This document shows, piece after piece, positions 26,223-35,999 of a DNA stretch of 64,000 bases. Below the pieces are notes generated by a model that worked only from the letters and a program-made list of their open reading frames with translations, had not been told where the DNA came from and searched no databases. Position 1 is the stretch's first letter, and every line of letters begins with the position of its first letter. This stretch comes from Nitrospinia bacterium. Lineage in GTDB: Bacteria; Nitrospinota; Nitrospinia; Nitrospinales; JAJDAT01. The translations under genes were made by a program, and so were the position numbers. The DNA is taken from positions 62,001-126,000 of the forward strand of contig JAJDAT010000051.1 of NCBI GenBank assembly GCA_029261715.1, read 5' to 3'.

Positions 26223-26268
26223 GTTTTAGTCACTTCTCTTACTTCTATAATTTGATAAGGAGACACAA

Positions 26269-29200
26269 ATGAGTACAGGCGAATACATCCAAAGTTCTAT
26301 CGAAGCATTATTAAACAAAAATAATTCCGCAACAGAACCTCCTGTCGTCACCCAATATATGTGGTGGGTCGACACTTCTTCGAGTCCCAGCATTTTAAAA
26401 ATTCGAGACGGAGCAAATAGCTCCTGGATCACCATTGGTAACGTGGAGACTAATTTAGGATTATTGGTTAGCGGCCCGGGAATCATAACTGAAAGTCTCA
26501 TAGCTAATGGTGCGGTGACTGAAACTAAGATTGCTGATGACGCAGTATCGACAGCAAAGGTTCAAAACTCAGCAATCACTAGTGTGAAGATCGCAGATAA
26601 CGCCGTTACATCTAGCAAGGTGCAAGACGCTTCTATCATTGAATCCAAAATTGCCGATAATGCAGTTACCTCAAATAAAACTCAAGACTCGGCGATTGTC
26701 GAATCAAAAATAGCAGACGATTCGGTTTCCACCAATAAACTCAAAAACAACGCCGTGACTCTTGGAAAACTTGCGCTCGGAACTAAAGGCGACATAATTA
26801 GCTACGACGTTTCCGGCTCAGCTACGGCTTTGCCTGTAGGAACAACCGGTCAAGTTTTAACGGCAAGTTCCGGAGCCGTAACTGGATTGCAATGGCAAAA
26901 TCCTAGCGATATGAGCGCTGTTGACGACGTGGCAACTTCAAATAGTTTTCGAAATAATGATCTAATCCAAAGCGTTCACCCTGGAGCGGTCATTATCGAA
27001 AAAGGTTGGATAGATTCATTTGGTAACGCTAACGAACAAGGAGCGGACGAAACTAATTCCTCCGGAGAACAGCACGATAACGTTAATAAACTTTATGAAG
27101 GCGTTCCGGGGGCTACTAATCAAAACTCCGATAATGATTACACAACAGAATCTAACTACATTCAGCAAGAATGGAATAAGACCAATTCTGCAACAAGCGA
27201 CGCTACTTTCACTAACGGGTCGACGTCCGTAACTGTTGCCAGCGGTACTTTTCCAGTAAACATTAACAATGGTCGAATATCCGCAGATAGTGGAACAACT
27301 TTTTTCAATATTGAATCCGGGCAAGGAACAAATAACTTAACGCTTTCCGAAAATTTTACTCAAGCTAATATAACCGGAGATTATATTATCCGACTCTCTG
27401 AGTTTTCTTCCGGAACAGTTCAATTAAATGAAATAGAAGGAACTCTCAATATAGGCGACGGCCGAGACGGATCGGTTAGCATTACTACTGGAGTTACTAG
27501 GAATATCAATACCGAAGTCGTCGGATCTCTCCGCTCGACTAATGCCGACGGTATCATTGCAACCGTTAGCGCCAATCCATCTACAACAAGTATTCAGGTA
27601 GCGTCTAGCACGGGGTTTACCGCTGGCGATTTGGCGTTGCTTATTAATCTACGTGGATCCTCCAGCGATACTGCCGATGTAGGTAACTTTGAGATTCTGG
27701 AAGTCAGCAATATTCCCGACTCTACTCATATCGATGTAACGTCATCTCCATCTAAATCTTATGATGGCGTTACTTTTTCAAATCAAAAAGTCGTTTTGCA
27801 ACGTATTCCACAATATTCCAGCGTCACCTTAAACAATGGCTCTGCCGAATTCACGTGTAAAGCTTGGGATGGAACGAGCGGCGGTATTATGATGTTCGCC
27901 TGTAATGGTTCCGTTACCGTAACAGCCGGTAAAATTCAAGCCAATGAAAAAGGTTATCGTGGCGGCAGCTTGGTTTTCCAAGATGCAGTATACGGTTTTC
28001 AAGGCGAAGGTGAAGCGGGAACTGGAACTCAATCTCCTTCCGCAAATGGTATAGGAGGAGGAGGCGCCAGACACATTGCGGGTTCTGCAGATGGAACAGC
28101 AGGTGGCGGAGGTCACGCTACCGCTGGCGATACTGGAACCTTCATTGGTGGAAGTGGAGCAGGAACAGGAGGAGGCACTATTGGGTCTACACCATTAACT
28201 ACCATACATTTTGGCGGTGGCGGTGGCGGACGCGGATCCAATTTGGGCGGCTTAACAGGCGTCTCTGGCGGCGGAATTGTTTATATCATAGCCGATTTGG
28301 TCAGCTCTACTGGAACCATTGAAAGTAAAGGCGGAGATCGTAATGGTTCCCAAAATGGCTTCTTTTCAGGCGCTGGAGCCGGCGGCACTATCTTATTGAC
28401 GGCGAATACTCTTATTTTTTCGAGTTCAAATAGGTTAGACGTCATCGGAGGTTCGGATGGATTAGACGCAGAAGGAGGAGACGGTCGCATTCGATTGGAA
28501 TATTCAACAATCGACGGACAAGATTTCCCAAACCCTACCGAAGAAAACGATGCCTGCAATCCTGACCCAGGGTCAACTTCCCTTTCAGGCGAGCAAAGCG
28601 TGAATGTAATTACTGAATATGTATCCGTCATCGAGGCATTCGATCAAAAGGAAGATACGTCTGCTTGGTCGGATATTAATTCCGCTAGCGCAAACGAAGC
28701 GGTGAGTTTGATCAAAAAAGCTTACTACTGGTTGAGCTACGATCCCGCTTCTGAATACGGCGACGGTACAGAGATTAAGATATTTGATCAAACCGCTTCA
28801 GCCTGGAGATTAATAGCTAAAAATGATATGAGCGTATGGAAATATAATTCTGCAGTTTCTGGTAGCGAAATTTTAACTACCGCGACAACAAACGACATGC
28901 TTCACGCGGTTTCACAAGCGATGAGTTCACAAACTGCCAACCAGATGACTGGAGCAGATCTTGCCGCAATTACCGATGCAGAATGGGAAGCGGCTAATGG
29001 GTTCTCTACTTCAGTCAATTCCCTTGCACGTGGCGTTACTTTACATTCCACAAGCTCCTCTCAAAACCCTTCCATAGATCAATATCGTATTAACCATGAC
29101 TCTGATAGAGCCTCTATGGATCTGCGTTCGAAAGCTTTCGATCCTGGAACTTCTCCCGAAAAAACTTTCTTATGGGCGAAGCTTGAACATACAGACTTAG

Positions 29201-29421
29201 ATGAAGCGGGTACTTTTTCCGTTAGCCGCAATGGCGGAACGGATTGGGAAACAGTAACTATGGTTCAACAAGGCGAAGCTATTTCTGGCGATATCCGCAT
29301 CCTGCGAAGCGTCCACACTTTCACAACCGGAGCTAGCGGCGAGGACTTACTAGCACGCTATGTAACCGTGGTTGGCGAGTCTCAAAAACTCCACTCATGG
29401 GGTTTACAAGCCAGAAGTTAG
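26269..29421 (+). CDS. Large fibre/adhesin 2, with TKIAD repeats and Gly-rich module
   Basis: 1050 aa, strong AAGGAGA site. Residues 1-70 are an attachment domain (TQYMWWVDTSSSPSILKIRD). About 78-165 carry repeats of the type TETKIADDAVSTAKVQNSAI, a pattern of trimeric fibre shafts. About 170-215 hold a GDIISYDVSGSATALPVG joint. The shared block with YTTESNYIQQEW follows. About 595-735 are very Gly-rich (GIGGGGARHIAG, HFGGGGGGRGSNLGG). About 780-1050 are the shared C-terminal domain. The Gly-rich part may form packed polyglycine helices, as proposed for some phage adhesins; that is inference. The last 120 nt are nearly identical to those of the fibres at 30159 and 33259. Confidence 0.7.
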   Translation: MSTGEYIQSSIEALLNKNNSATEPPVVTQYMWWVDTSSSPSILKIRDGANSSWITIGNVETNLGLLVSGPGIITESLIANGAVTETKIADDAVSTAKVQNSAITSVKIADNAVTSSKVQDASIIESKIADNAVTSNKTQDSAIVESKIADDSVSTNKLKNNAVTLGKLALGTKGDIISYDVSGSATALPVGTTGQVLTASSGAVTGLQWQNPSDMSAVDDVATSNSFRNNDLIQSVHPGAVIIEKGWIDSFGNANEQGADETNSSGEQHDNVNKLYEGVPGATNQNSDNDYTTESNYIQQEWNKTNSATSDATFTNGSTSVTVASGTFPVNINNGRISADSGTTFFNIESGQGTNNLTLSENFTQANITGDYIIRLSEFSSGTVQLNEIEGTLNIGDGRDGSVSITTGVTRNINTEVVGSLRSTNADGIIATVSANPSTTSIQVASSTGFTAGDLALLINLRGSSSDTADVGNFEILEVSNIPDSTHIDVTSSPSKSYDGVTFSNQKVVLQRIPQYSSVTLNNGSAEFTCKAWDGTSGGIMMFACNGSVTVTAGKIQANEKGYRGGSLVFQDAVYGFQGEGEAGTGTQSPSANGIGGGGARHIAGSADGTAGGGGHATAGDTGTFIGGSGAGTGGGTIGSTPLTTIHFGGGGGGRGSNLGGLTGVSGGGIVYIIADLVSSTGTIESKGGDRNGSQNGFFSGAGAGGTILLTANTLIFSSSNRLDVIGGSDGLDAEGGDGRIRLEYSTIDGQDFPNPTEENDACNPDPGSTSLSGEQSVNVITEYVSVIEAFDQKEDTSAWSDINSASANEAVSLIKKAYYWLSYDPASEYGDGTEIKIFDQTASAWRLIAKNDMSVWKYNSAVSGSEILTTATTNDMLHAVSQAMSSQTANQMTGADLAAITDAEWEAANGFSTSVNSLARGVTLHSTSSSQNPSIDQYRINHDSDRASMDLRSKAFDPGTSPEKTFLWAKLEHTDLDEAGTFSVSRNGGTDWETVTMVQQGEAISGDIRILRSVHTFTTGASGEDLLARYVTVVGESQKLHSWGLQARS

Positions 29422-29432
29422 TTGATTAAAAC

Positions 29433-29560
29433 AGCAGCGAAGAATCACCCCCTCACCTTGACCCTCTCCCCCATCTGGGGAAGAGGGAATTGGTAAGGCA
29501 TGTTTTCCAGAGGAAAAAGATATGGCTCCGTTAGCGCAGGGGACCGTGATTCTCTCATCC
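29433..29560. repeat. Intergenic repeat unit B, intact copy
   Basis: CAGCGAAGAATCACCCCCTC, a CCCCCATCTGGGG hairpin, GAAGAGGGAATTGGTAAGG, AAAAAGATATGGCTCCGTT, then AGCGCAGGGGACCGTGATTC. A second copy at 35424-35520 plus 35776-35805 is split by inserted DNA. Both begin about 12 bp after a fibre stop codon. Confidence 0.7.
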
Positions 29561-29757
29561 TTTTTATTCCAAGAAGCTTACCAATTACCTAAAATCCTCA
29601 CTCCAATACATCGACACATAAAATAATTTTCAAGTTATTTTTCTGAACTTTTTATTATCTTAATAATGGTTTACCAATTTTGACTCTAAAGCAATCTCCA
29701 TATCTACCCATTTATCAATAGATATTAGAGCATTAATATTTTCAGTTTCTCATTATT
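29561..29757. other. Intergenic, no gene seen
   Basis: AT-rich sequence between repeat unit B and the control region of the next fibre. No reading frame or strong hairpin. Confidence 0.4.
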
Positions 29758-30158
29758 TCATGATGGATTTTATAACAGTTTGAGCACAACTATTTTGATT
29801 ATCGATCTCTCTATTACGCTCATTTCAATTTCGTTGTAAATTTCAAACAAGATCTTTCATCTAGAAAATGAGCTCTATTTGATTCGCGCATCTTCCATTC
29901 AAAATAATCGCCATAACGAATCAAAGATAATTCTAACGACAAACACACAAACCCTTAAACCTTTGATTATTTAGAATATGTTAATGCATTCACAACAACA
30001 GCGCTCAAGCTTCGGATAAAGGATTTTTATCCGAACACATGTAGTGAGCCGTTCGTTAAAGATTGATCGTTCCGAGAAGAACTAATAGTTTGTTTTCTAG
30101 AAGAAAAACTTGAAGAAACGCAATTAATTATATCGCTAACTTAATTTGGAGAATAATC
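29758..30158 (+). promoter_or_regulatory. Putative control region of fibre 3, related to that of the tail operon
   Basis: About 85 bp from 29758 align with 12211-12297: GATGGATT, GCACAACTATTTTGATTATCGAT, TATTACGCTC and GTTGTAAATTT in the same order. The direct repeat of the 12.2-kb copy is weaker here. GGAG precedes the ATG at 30159. Confidence 0.5.
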
Positions 30159-32954
30159 ATGCCAAGTACAATTGAATTTGGAAGTCATTGGTACGCTGAA
30201 TCAACAGGTTCTGCAAACGCCTACGTAGTTTCACTCAGTCCTTCACTAGGAGAGATTTCTACAGGATTGGTAATTTACATGAAGGCGAATTTTACTAATA
30301 CCGATTCGGCTACAGTTAATGTCGATGGTTTAGGAGCTAAAGCAATTAAGAAAATGGACGGCTCAAATTTATTGGAAGAAGACATTCCTCTAAACTCTAT
30401 CGCCCATATTATTTACGACGGCACTAACTTTCAATTAGCAAGTGTTTCTCCCAGCGCATCCGAAGAACTAATCAATCAAAATACGTCTAACAACTTTCGC
30501 ACGTTAGACGCCGTTCAAGGTTCCCATGCAGGAGCGATTCAAATTGAAAGAGGTTGGGTAGATTCTTTTGGTACCGCAAACGAGATTGGCGCAGACGAGG
30601 CAAGTTCGACTGAAGAATCACACGACAACGTCAACAAATTATATAAAGGAGTTCCTGCAGGAACCAATCTAAATTCCGATAAAGACTACACAACAGAATC
30701 TAACTACCTACAACAAGAATGGACTAACTCTAACCAAAATACGTCGCAAGCAACCGTTGCCACTGACACAACTGTAACTTTATCTTCCGGTACATGGCCA
30801 ACAAACGCGGCAAACGGTCGAATTAGCTTTGATAGCGGTTCAACATTTTTTGATATCGCTTCTCGCGACTCCAGCACTGCACTCACCTTGGAAACTTCGG
30901 CAACGAATGGAACTTCCGATTACATCATACGCATGAGCGAATTCATTTCCGAATCGGTTCAGCTAAATGAGATTGATAAAGCTTTCGACATTGGCGACGG
31001 GCGCGATGGTTCTGTCACAATTACTACATCAAAAAATATCAATTCAGATATTTTAGGATCGATTCGTTCCACAAACGCAGATGGTATCTCTACCACAGTC
31101 ACAGCTAATCCAACAGGCACTTCTATTACAGTATCCAGTATAACGGGTTTTGCAGACGGAGATAAATTACTTCTAATTAATCTACAAGGAAGTTCTGGCG
31201 ATACAGCCGACGTAGGAAACTTTGAAATATTAACAGTAAACGGAACTCCTTCCGGAAGTATTATCACACTAGAAGAAACCATTTCTAAGTCTTATGACGG
31301 CTCTTCATTCGCCTCTCAAAAAATAGTTTGTCAACGTATACCGCAATGGACGAACGTCAATATCAACGCTGGAGGCGATTTGACTTGTAACGCTTGGAAT
31401 GGATCCCAAGGCGGCGTACTCATATTTTTCGCCACCGGTACAGTGACGGTAACTTCTGGTAGAACGATTAATGCCGATAGCAAAGGATATAGAGGAGGCG
31501 TTAAATCGATGACAAATGGAGTTATAGCAAATCAAGGAGAATCACGACCCGGAACTGGATCTGCAAGTCGTAATGCAAATGACGGCGGCGGCGGCGGAGC
31601 GCAAGCTGAAAACGGAGATGGAGGTGGTGGCGGCTATGGAACTGCTGGCGCAACAGGAGACACTGCGGCGCCCAAAGAAGGGTTTGGAGGAGGAACATAT
31701 GGCGGCACATCCTTAACCAGTTTATACATGGGATCCGGAGGCGGTGGCGGGGCCTATACTATTGCCGCCACGGATGGAGCTCCTGGAGCTGGTATTATAT
31801 TTATCAGCGCCAACGCAGTTTCAATTTCAGGTAACATCACTTCTAAAGGAGGCACTTCAGCAACATCTTCATCTGGCCAATACACAGAAGGCGGAGGCGG
31901 CGCTGGAGGTTCTATCTTAATCCGGACAAACACCCTAACGACAACAAGTGACTCAATTGATGCAAATGGAGGACGAGCTCCATCGGGCATAAATAAAAGT
32001 TTAGGTGGAGATGGTCGTATTCGCTTAGAGTATTCCACCATTGATGGGCAATCATTTCCTGATTCTACCGAAGAAAACGACGCGTGCGATCCCGATCCAG
32101 GAACAACAGCCTTACCCGGTTTGCCAAATACTAATGTAATTGCAGAATATGTGAGTGTGTCCGATACTTTTGTACAAAAAGTCAACACTTCTTCCTGGTT
32201 AGATATTAATAGTTCTTCACGAACAGAAACCTTAAATTCCCAAAACGCTTATTACTGGTTGAGTTATGATCCGGCTTCTAGTTACGGCAACGGAACGGAA
32301 GTTAAAATATTCAATCAAACAGGAAGCGTTTGGAGAAAAATCGCTCAAAATAATGCAGGAACATGGCAATATAATAACGACGCCACAAGCACCTCTACCG
32401 AAAACTGGGTTAACGCAACCACCAACGATATGCTTCACGCGGTTTCGCAAGCAATGAGTTCGCAAGCGAACAATCGCATGACGGGAGCAGACCTCGCTGC
32501 AATTACGGATGGCGAATGGGAAGCCGCTAATGGTTTCTCAACTTCAGTAGACTCCCTAGCGCGCGGTGTTACGTTGCATTCCACGAGTTCTTCCCAAAAC
32601 CCTTCCGTAGATCAATATCGTATCAGCTATGACTCTGATATAGCCTCTATGGATCTACGTTCGAAAACTTTCGATCCTGGAGCCTCTCCAGCTAAAGCTT
32701 TTGTATGGGCAATAGTGGAGCATACCGCTCCAGACGGCGCTGGAACTTTTTCCGTTAGCCGCAATGGCGGAACGGATTGGGAAACAGTAACTATGGTTCA
32801 ACAAGGCGAAGCTATTTCTGGCGACATCCGCATTCTGCGAAGCGTCCACACTTTCACAACCGGAGCTAGCGGCGAGGACTTACGAGCACGCTATGTAACC
32901 GTGATTGGCGAGTCTCAAAAACTCCACGCATGGGGTTTGCAATCACGGGATTAA
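30159..32954 (+). CDS. Large fibre/adhesin 3, with Gly-rich module
   Basis: 931 aa, GGAG site. Residues 1-105 are a fibre attachment domain (STGSANAYVVSLSPSLGEIS, DSATVNVDGLGAKAIKKMDG) of the type found at the start of many phage fibres. About 108-260 carry the shared FRTLDAVQGSHAGAIQIERG and NYLQQEWTNS block. About 470-625 are Gly-rich (DGGGGGAQAENGDGGGGG, GSGGGGGAYTIAATDGAPGA). About 660-931 are the shared C-terminal domain. The central part is homologous to that of fibre 2 (GDGRDGSVTITT, SKSYDG, DGRIRLEYSTIDGQ), but the shaft repeats are missing and the N-terminus is different. It looks like a domain-swapped relative. Confidence 0.7.
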   Translation: MPSTIEFGSHWYAESTGSANAYVVSLSPSLGEISTGLVIYMKANFTNTDSATVNVDGLGAKAIKKMDGSNLLEEDIPLNSIAHIIYDGTNFQLASVSPSASEELINQNTSNNFRTLDAVQGSHAGAIQIERGWVDSFGTANEIGADEASSTEESHDNVNKLYKGVPAGTNLNSDKDYTTESNYLQQEWTNSNQNTSQATVATDTTVTLSSGTWPTNAANGRISFDSGSTFFDIASRDSSTALTLETSATNGTSDYIIRMSEFISESVQLNEIDKAFDIGDGRDGSVTITTSKNINSDILGSIRSTNADGISTTVTANPTGTSITVSSITGFADGDKLLLINLQGSSGDTADVGNFEILTVNGTPSGSIITLEETISKSYDGSSFASQKIVCQRIPQWTNVNINAGGDLTCNAWNGSQGGVLIFFATGTVTVTSGRTINADSKGYRGGVKSMTNGVIANQGESRPGTGSASRNANDGGGGGAQAENGDGGGGGYGTAGATGDTAAPKEGFGGGTYGGTSLTSLYMGSGGGGGAYTIAATDGAPGAGIIFISANAVSISGNITSKGGTSATSSSGQYTEGGGGAGGSILIRTNTLTTTSDSIDANGGRAPSGINKSLGGDGRIRLEYSTIDGQSFPDSTEENDACDPDPGTTALPGLPNTNVIAEYVSVSDTFVQKVNTSSWLDINSSSRTETLNSQNAYYWLSYDPASSYGNGTEVKIFNQTGSVWRKIAQNNAGTWQYNNDATSTSTENWVNATTNDMLHAVSQAMSSQANNRMTGADLAAITDGEWEAANGFSTSVDSLARGVTLHSTSSSQNPSVDQYRISYDSDIASMDLRSKTFDPGASPAKAFVWAIVEHTAPDGAGTFSVSRNGGTDWETVTMVQQGEAISGDIRILRSVHTFTTGASGEDLRARYVTVIGESQKLHAWGLQSRD

Positions 32955-32961
32955 CAAGCAG

Positions 32962-33000
32962 AAAGCGGTCGCGGTTCGACAAGCTCACCATGACAATTAT
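32962..33000. repeat. Intergenic repeat element
   Basis: AAAGCGGTCGCGGTTCGACA..AGCTCACCATGACAATTATTTA, a diverged member of the CTTCGACAAGCTCAGG family, 8 bp after the fibre 3 stop. Confidence 0.55.
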
Positions 33001-33103
33001 TTAAATATAATTTGATCTTTTATCTACAAATCGTTATGGCATCGCTAATACAGGGGGCCCATAACTTTCATCTCCTCCCTAACTTTAAGAAATTAATTTC
33101 TTA

Positions 33104-33138
33104 GCTCCTTCTCCGCTCCTTCGGAGCGGAGAAGGAGC
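33104..33138. terminator. Very stable hairpin between fibres 3 and 4
   Basis: A perfect 16-bp inverted repeat, GCTCCTTCTCCGCTCC and its complement, around a TTC loop (C-TTC-G context). No T run follows, so it may be a repeat-type hairpin that stabilises or blocks RNA ends. The rest of 33001-33258 is AT-rich with no gene. Confidence 0.55.
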
Positions 33139-33258
33139 GCATCTATTCAAAATTTTATCTTATAGCGACATTTTATTTTCGAATAAATCTAAAAGTCAGT
33201 TTTTTTATTCGCTACTTAAAGTTTGATTCATCAATCCTCACCAGTAAAGGAAACAACT

Positions 33259-35421
33259 ATGTCTGAAACTCACGCTTCTTCTATTTTAAAAAATTTGTAC
33301 GCTACAGCTTACGGATCGGCAGACGCCTATAAAGCGTATCTTCCTTCCGCTGATTCTTTACACGAAGGTCTTTATATCAACTTAAAAATTAACGCCGACA
33401 ACACGAGTAGTTCCACATTAGATATTAATTCGCTTGGCGCCAAAAACATTAAAGGCCCTGACGGAGTCGATGTTTCTGCAGGAGATCTCTCTGCAGATAG
33501 AGTTGTATCGCTAGTATATAACGGTTCCGAATTTCAAATTTTAGCGGCTGGAACAACTAACTCTTCCATGTCTTCCGTTGACGACGTAACTAACAAAAAT
33601 ACTTCTAATCACTTTAGAACTTTGGACGTTCTGCAATCTCAACACGCTGGGGCGACTATTATTGAAAGCGGCTGGGTAGATTCGTTTGGAAACGCTAATG
33701 AACAGGGAGCCGACGAAGCTAACTCCACGGGGGAATCTCACGATAACGTTAATAAACTTTATGAAGGTTCCACAGGATTGACTAATCAAAATTCGGATAA
33801 GGATTACACAACCGAATCCAACTATCTTCAACAAGAGTGGACCAACTCAAATCAAAGTACATCACAAGCAACTGTGGCTTCCGGAACAACCGTAACGTTG
33901 TCTTCTGGTATATGGCCAACAAACGCGGCAAACGCTCGAATCAGTTTTGATGGAGGCACAACCTTCTTTGACATCGATTCACGAGATTCCAGCACTCAGC
34001 TCACTTTGGAAACTTCAGCAACAAACGCAACATCGGACTATATCATTCGTATGAGCGAATTTGACTCCGGAACAGCACAGCTTAATCTAAAAAGTGGATC
34101 AGCAACTATTTTTGAGCAAGATCTTTCTTCGACTACTACATCGCATAACGTTAAGGGAATTTCAAATAACGATAATCGGCAAGCTGTTCAATTTAAAGCG
34201 ACGACAGTAGGCGAGATAAATAAAGTGACGCTTAAAGTACTTAACCAAGGGAGCCCTACCGACAATATCCTCGTCAAAATATTCAGCAGTACCACACCTA
34301 CAACCGCTGATGGAGAACCAAGTTCTTCTTTATCTACATTTAGCAGTGTAGCCGCTTCTTCCTTATCCGGAACTTACCAAGAAGTGGACTTTACAGGATC
34401 TTATATTCCTACTCTCAACAACTATTATTTTATTGTTATAGAGCGAGACGGAACCGGTAGTCTCTCCAATTATTATGTAATCGCATCTCATACGGGTACG
34501 GCAGGTTACGCACACGCTTACGGTTTACTCGAACAACCGGCTTTGACATGGGTAGTATCCAACGAACAATACTTTAAGTTGACTCAAAATACTTCGGCAA
34601 CCGTAACCAATGAATATGTATCCCTAATGGATACCTTTGCGCAGAAAGACGATACCTCTTCCTGGTTGGATATTAACAGCGCAACTCGAACTGAAACGTT
34701 AGATTCGCAAAATGCATACTACTGGTTGAGCTATGATCCGGCTTCTAATTATGGAGATGGTACAGAAGTTAAAATCTTCAACCAAACCGGTAGCGTTTGG
34801 AGAAAGATCGCGCGTAATAACGGTAGCACGTGGCAATACAATAACGACGCAACTGACACCGCGACCGAAAACTGGGTTAACGCAACCACCAACGATATGC
34901 TTCACGCGGTTTCGCAAGCAATGAGTTCGCAAGCGAACAATCGCATGACGGGAACAGACCTCGCTGCAATTACGGATGGAGAGTGGGAAGCCGCTAATGG
35001 CTTTTCTGTTTCAGTCGATTCTCTAGCTCGTGGCGTTACTTTGCACTCCACAAGTTCTTCTCAAAATCCATCGATTGACCAATACCGTATCAACTACGAT
35101 AGCGATAACGTCGCAATGGATTTACGTTCGAAAACCTTTGATCCAGGCGCATCCCCTGCAAAAGTTTTTATCTGGGCTAAAGTTGAACATATCGACGCTG
35201 ACGGCCCAGGTACTTTCTCTATCAGTCGCAATGGGGGAACAGATTGGGAAACGGTTTCCATGGTTCAACAAGGCGAAGCCATTTCAGGCGATATTCGTAT
35301 CTTACGAAGCGTCCACACTTTCACCACCGGAGTTAGCGGCGAGGATTTACGCGCACGCTATGTAACCGTGGCTGGCGAATCTCAAAAACTCCACGCATGG
35401 GGTTTGCAAGCCAGAAATTAG
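33259..35421 (+). CDS. Large fibre/adhesin 4
   Basis: 720 aa. The ATG at 33259 behind AAAGGAA is preferred over the in-frame ATG at 33223, because the paralogue at 60671 starts with the same MSETHASSILKNLYATAYG behind its own site. Residues 1-100 are the attachment domain. About 105-270 are the shared FRTLDVLQSQHAGATIIE and NYLQQEWTNS block. About 275-448 are an unshared beta-sandwich (TTVGEINKVTLKVLNQGSPT, NNYYFIVIERDGTGS). About 450-720 are the shared C-terminal domain. The central module is what differs from the copy at 60671, which has a discoidin-like domain in that place. Confidence 0.75.
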   Translation: MSETHASSILKNLYATAYGSADAYKAYLPSADSLHEGLYINLKINADNTSSSTLDINSLGAKNIKGPDGVDVSAGDLSADRVVSLVYNGSEFQILAAGTTNSSMSSVDDVTNKNTSNHFRTLDVLQSQHAGATIIESGWVDSFGNANEQGADEANSTGESHDNVNKLYEGSTGLTNQNSDKDYTTESNYLQQEWTNSNQSTSQATVASGTTVTLSSGIWPTNAANARISFDGGTTFFDIDSRDSSTQLTLETSATNATSDYIIRMSEFDSGTAQLNLKSGSATIFEQDLSSTTTSHNVKGISNNDNRQAVQFKATTVGEINKVTLKVLNQGSPTDNILVKIFSSTTPTTADGEPSSSLSTFSSVAASSLSGTYQEVDFTGSYIPTLNNYYFIVIERDGTGSLSNYYVIASHTGTAGYAHAYGLLEQPALTWVVSNEQYFKLTQNTSATVTNEYVSLMDTFAQKDDTSSWLDINSATRTETLDSQNAYYWLSYDPASNYGDGTEVKIFNQTGSVWRKIARNNGSTWQYNNDATDTATENWVNATTNDMLHAVSQAMSSQANNRMTGTDLAAITDGEWEAANGFSVSVDSLARGVTLHSTSSSQNPSIDQYRINYDSDNVAMDLRSKTFDPGASPAKVFIWAKVEHIDADGPGTFSISRNGGTDWETVSMVQQGEAISGDIRILRSVHTFTTGVSGEDLRARYVTVAGESQKLHAWGLQARN

Positions 35422-35423
35422 TT

Positions 35424-35520
35424 CCTTAAAACAGTAGCGAAGAATCACCCCCTCACCCTGACCCTCCCCCCCATCTGGGGAAGAGGGAATTGGTAAGGTA
35501 CTTTTCCCTCTGGAAAAAGA
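35424..35520. repeat. Repeat unit B, second copy, left part (split)
   Basis: Matches 29433-29530 almost base for base up to AAAAAGATATG. There the homology breaks, and it resumes at 35776-35805 (GGCCCCGCTAGCGTAGGGGG, CCGTGATTCTCAC). Confidence 0.7.
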
Positions 35521-35775
35521 TATGCGCACGCTATGTAACCGTGGCTGGCGAATCTCAAAAACTCCACGCATGGGGTTTCAGAAGGTGTTCGTGGTTCGAA
35601 AAGAAACTCAACAATATTAGATGTAGTAATTTAATTGAATCGAAGCGAGATCCTTCACCGAACTTAAAAGTTCGCTTCAGGAAGACACGCGGAGAGGACT
35701 TTCTAATTCCAGTTTCTTTTTCAATCAACAAGCAATGCGAGTCTATCGCTGAGCATGGCAAATTTACTTTATACG
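35521..35775 (+). pseudogene. Duplicated 3' end of fibre gene plus hairpin repeat, inserted in repeat unit B
   Basis: 35523-35577 repeats the end of fibre 4 (35353-35406) with only small differences, encoding ARYVTVAGESQKLHAWGF. It is followed by an element with the flanks CGAGATCCTTCACC and CTTCAGGAAGACACGCG around the hairpin CGAACTT-AA-AAGTTCG (35659-35674). The segment interrupts repeat unit B, a footprint of recombination between fibre ends. Confidence 0.65.
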
Positions 35776-35834
35776 GCCCCGCTAGCGTAGGGGGCCGTGA
35801 TTCTCACTTTCTTCACGTTTTTAAAAACTAATTA

Positions 35835-35880
35835 CCTAGATCCTTCGTTGCTCCTACGGAGCAACTCTAGGATCACTTCG
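35835..35880. repeat. Hairpin repeat element
   Basis: TAGATCCTTC, the perfect hairpin GTTGCTCC-TAC-GGAGCAAC (35847-35865), then TCTAGGATCACTTCG. Up to 35999 nothing else is seen; the reading frame over 35490-35831 is made of repeat DNA. Confidence 0.6.
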
Positions 35881-35999
35881 ATATAAAGGCTTACTTAGAG
35901 AGGAATCAACCGATAACCGAAACATGGCAATTTGTTAGATTCAGAGTGACAATTGGCTAAGGTGAGATTTTTTCGAAAGGATAAGGAAATAAATAACTA

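Noticed and set aside
21614-35421. Diversity-generating retroelement driving the adhesin variation
   Set aside because: No reverse transcriptase gene or template/variable repeat pair with adenine-biased changes was found. Variation is by whole modules.
35490-35831. 113-residue frame as a gene
   Set aside because: It is composed of a duplicated fibre end, a hairpin repeat and repeat unit B debris, with no ribosome site.
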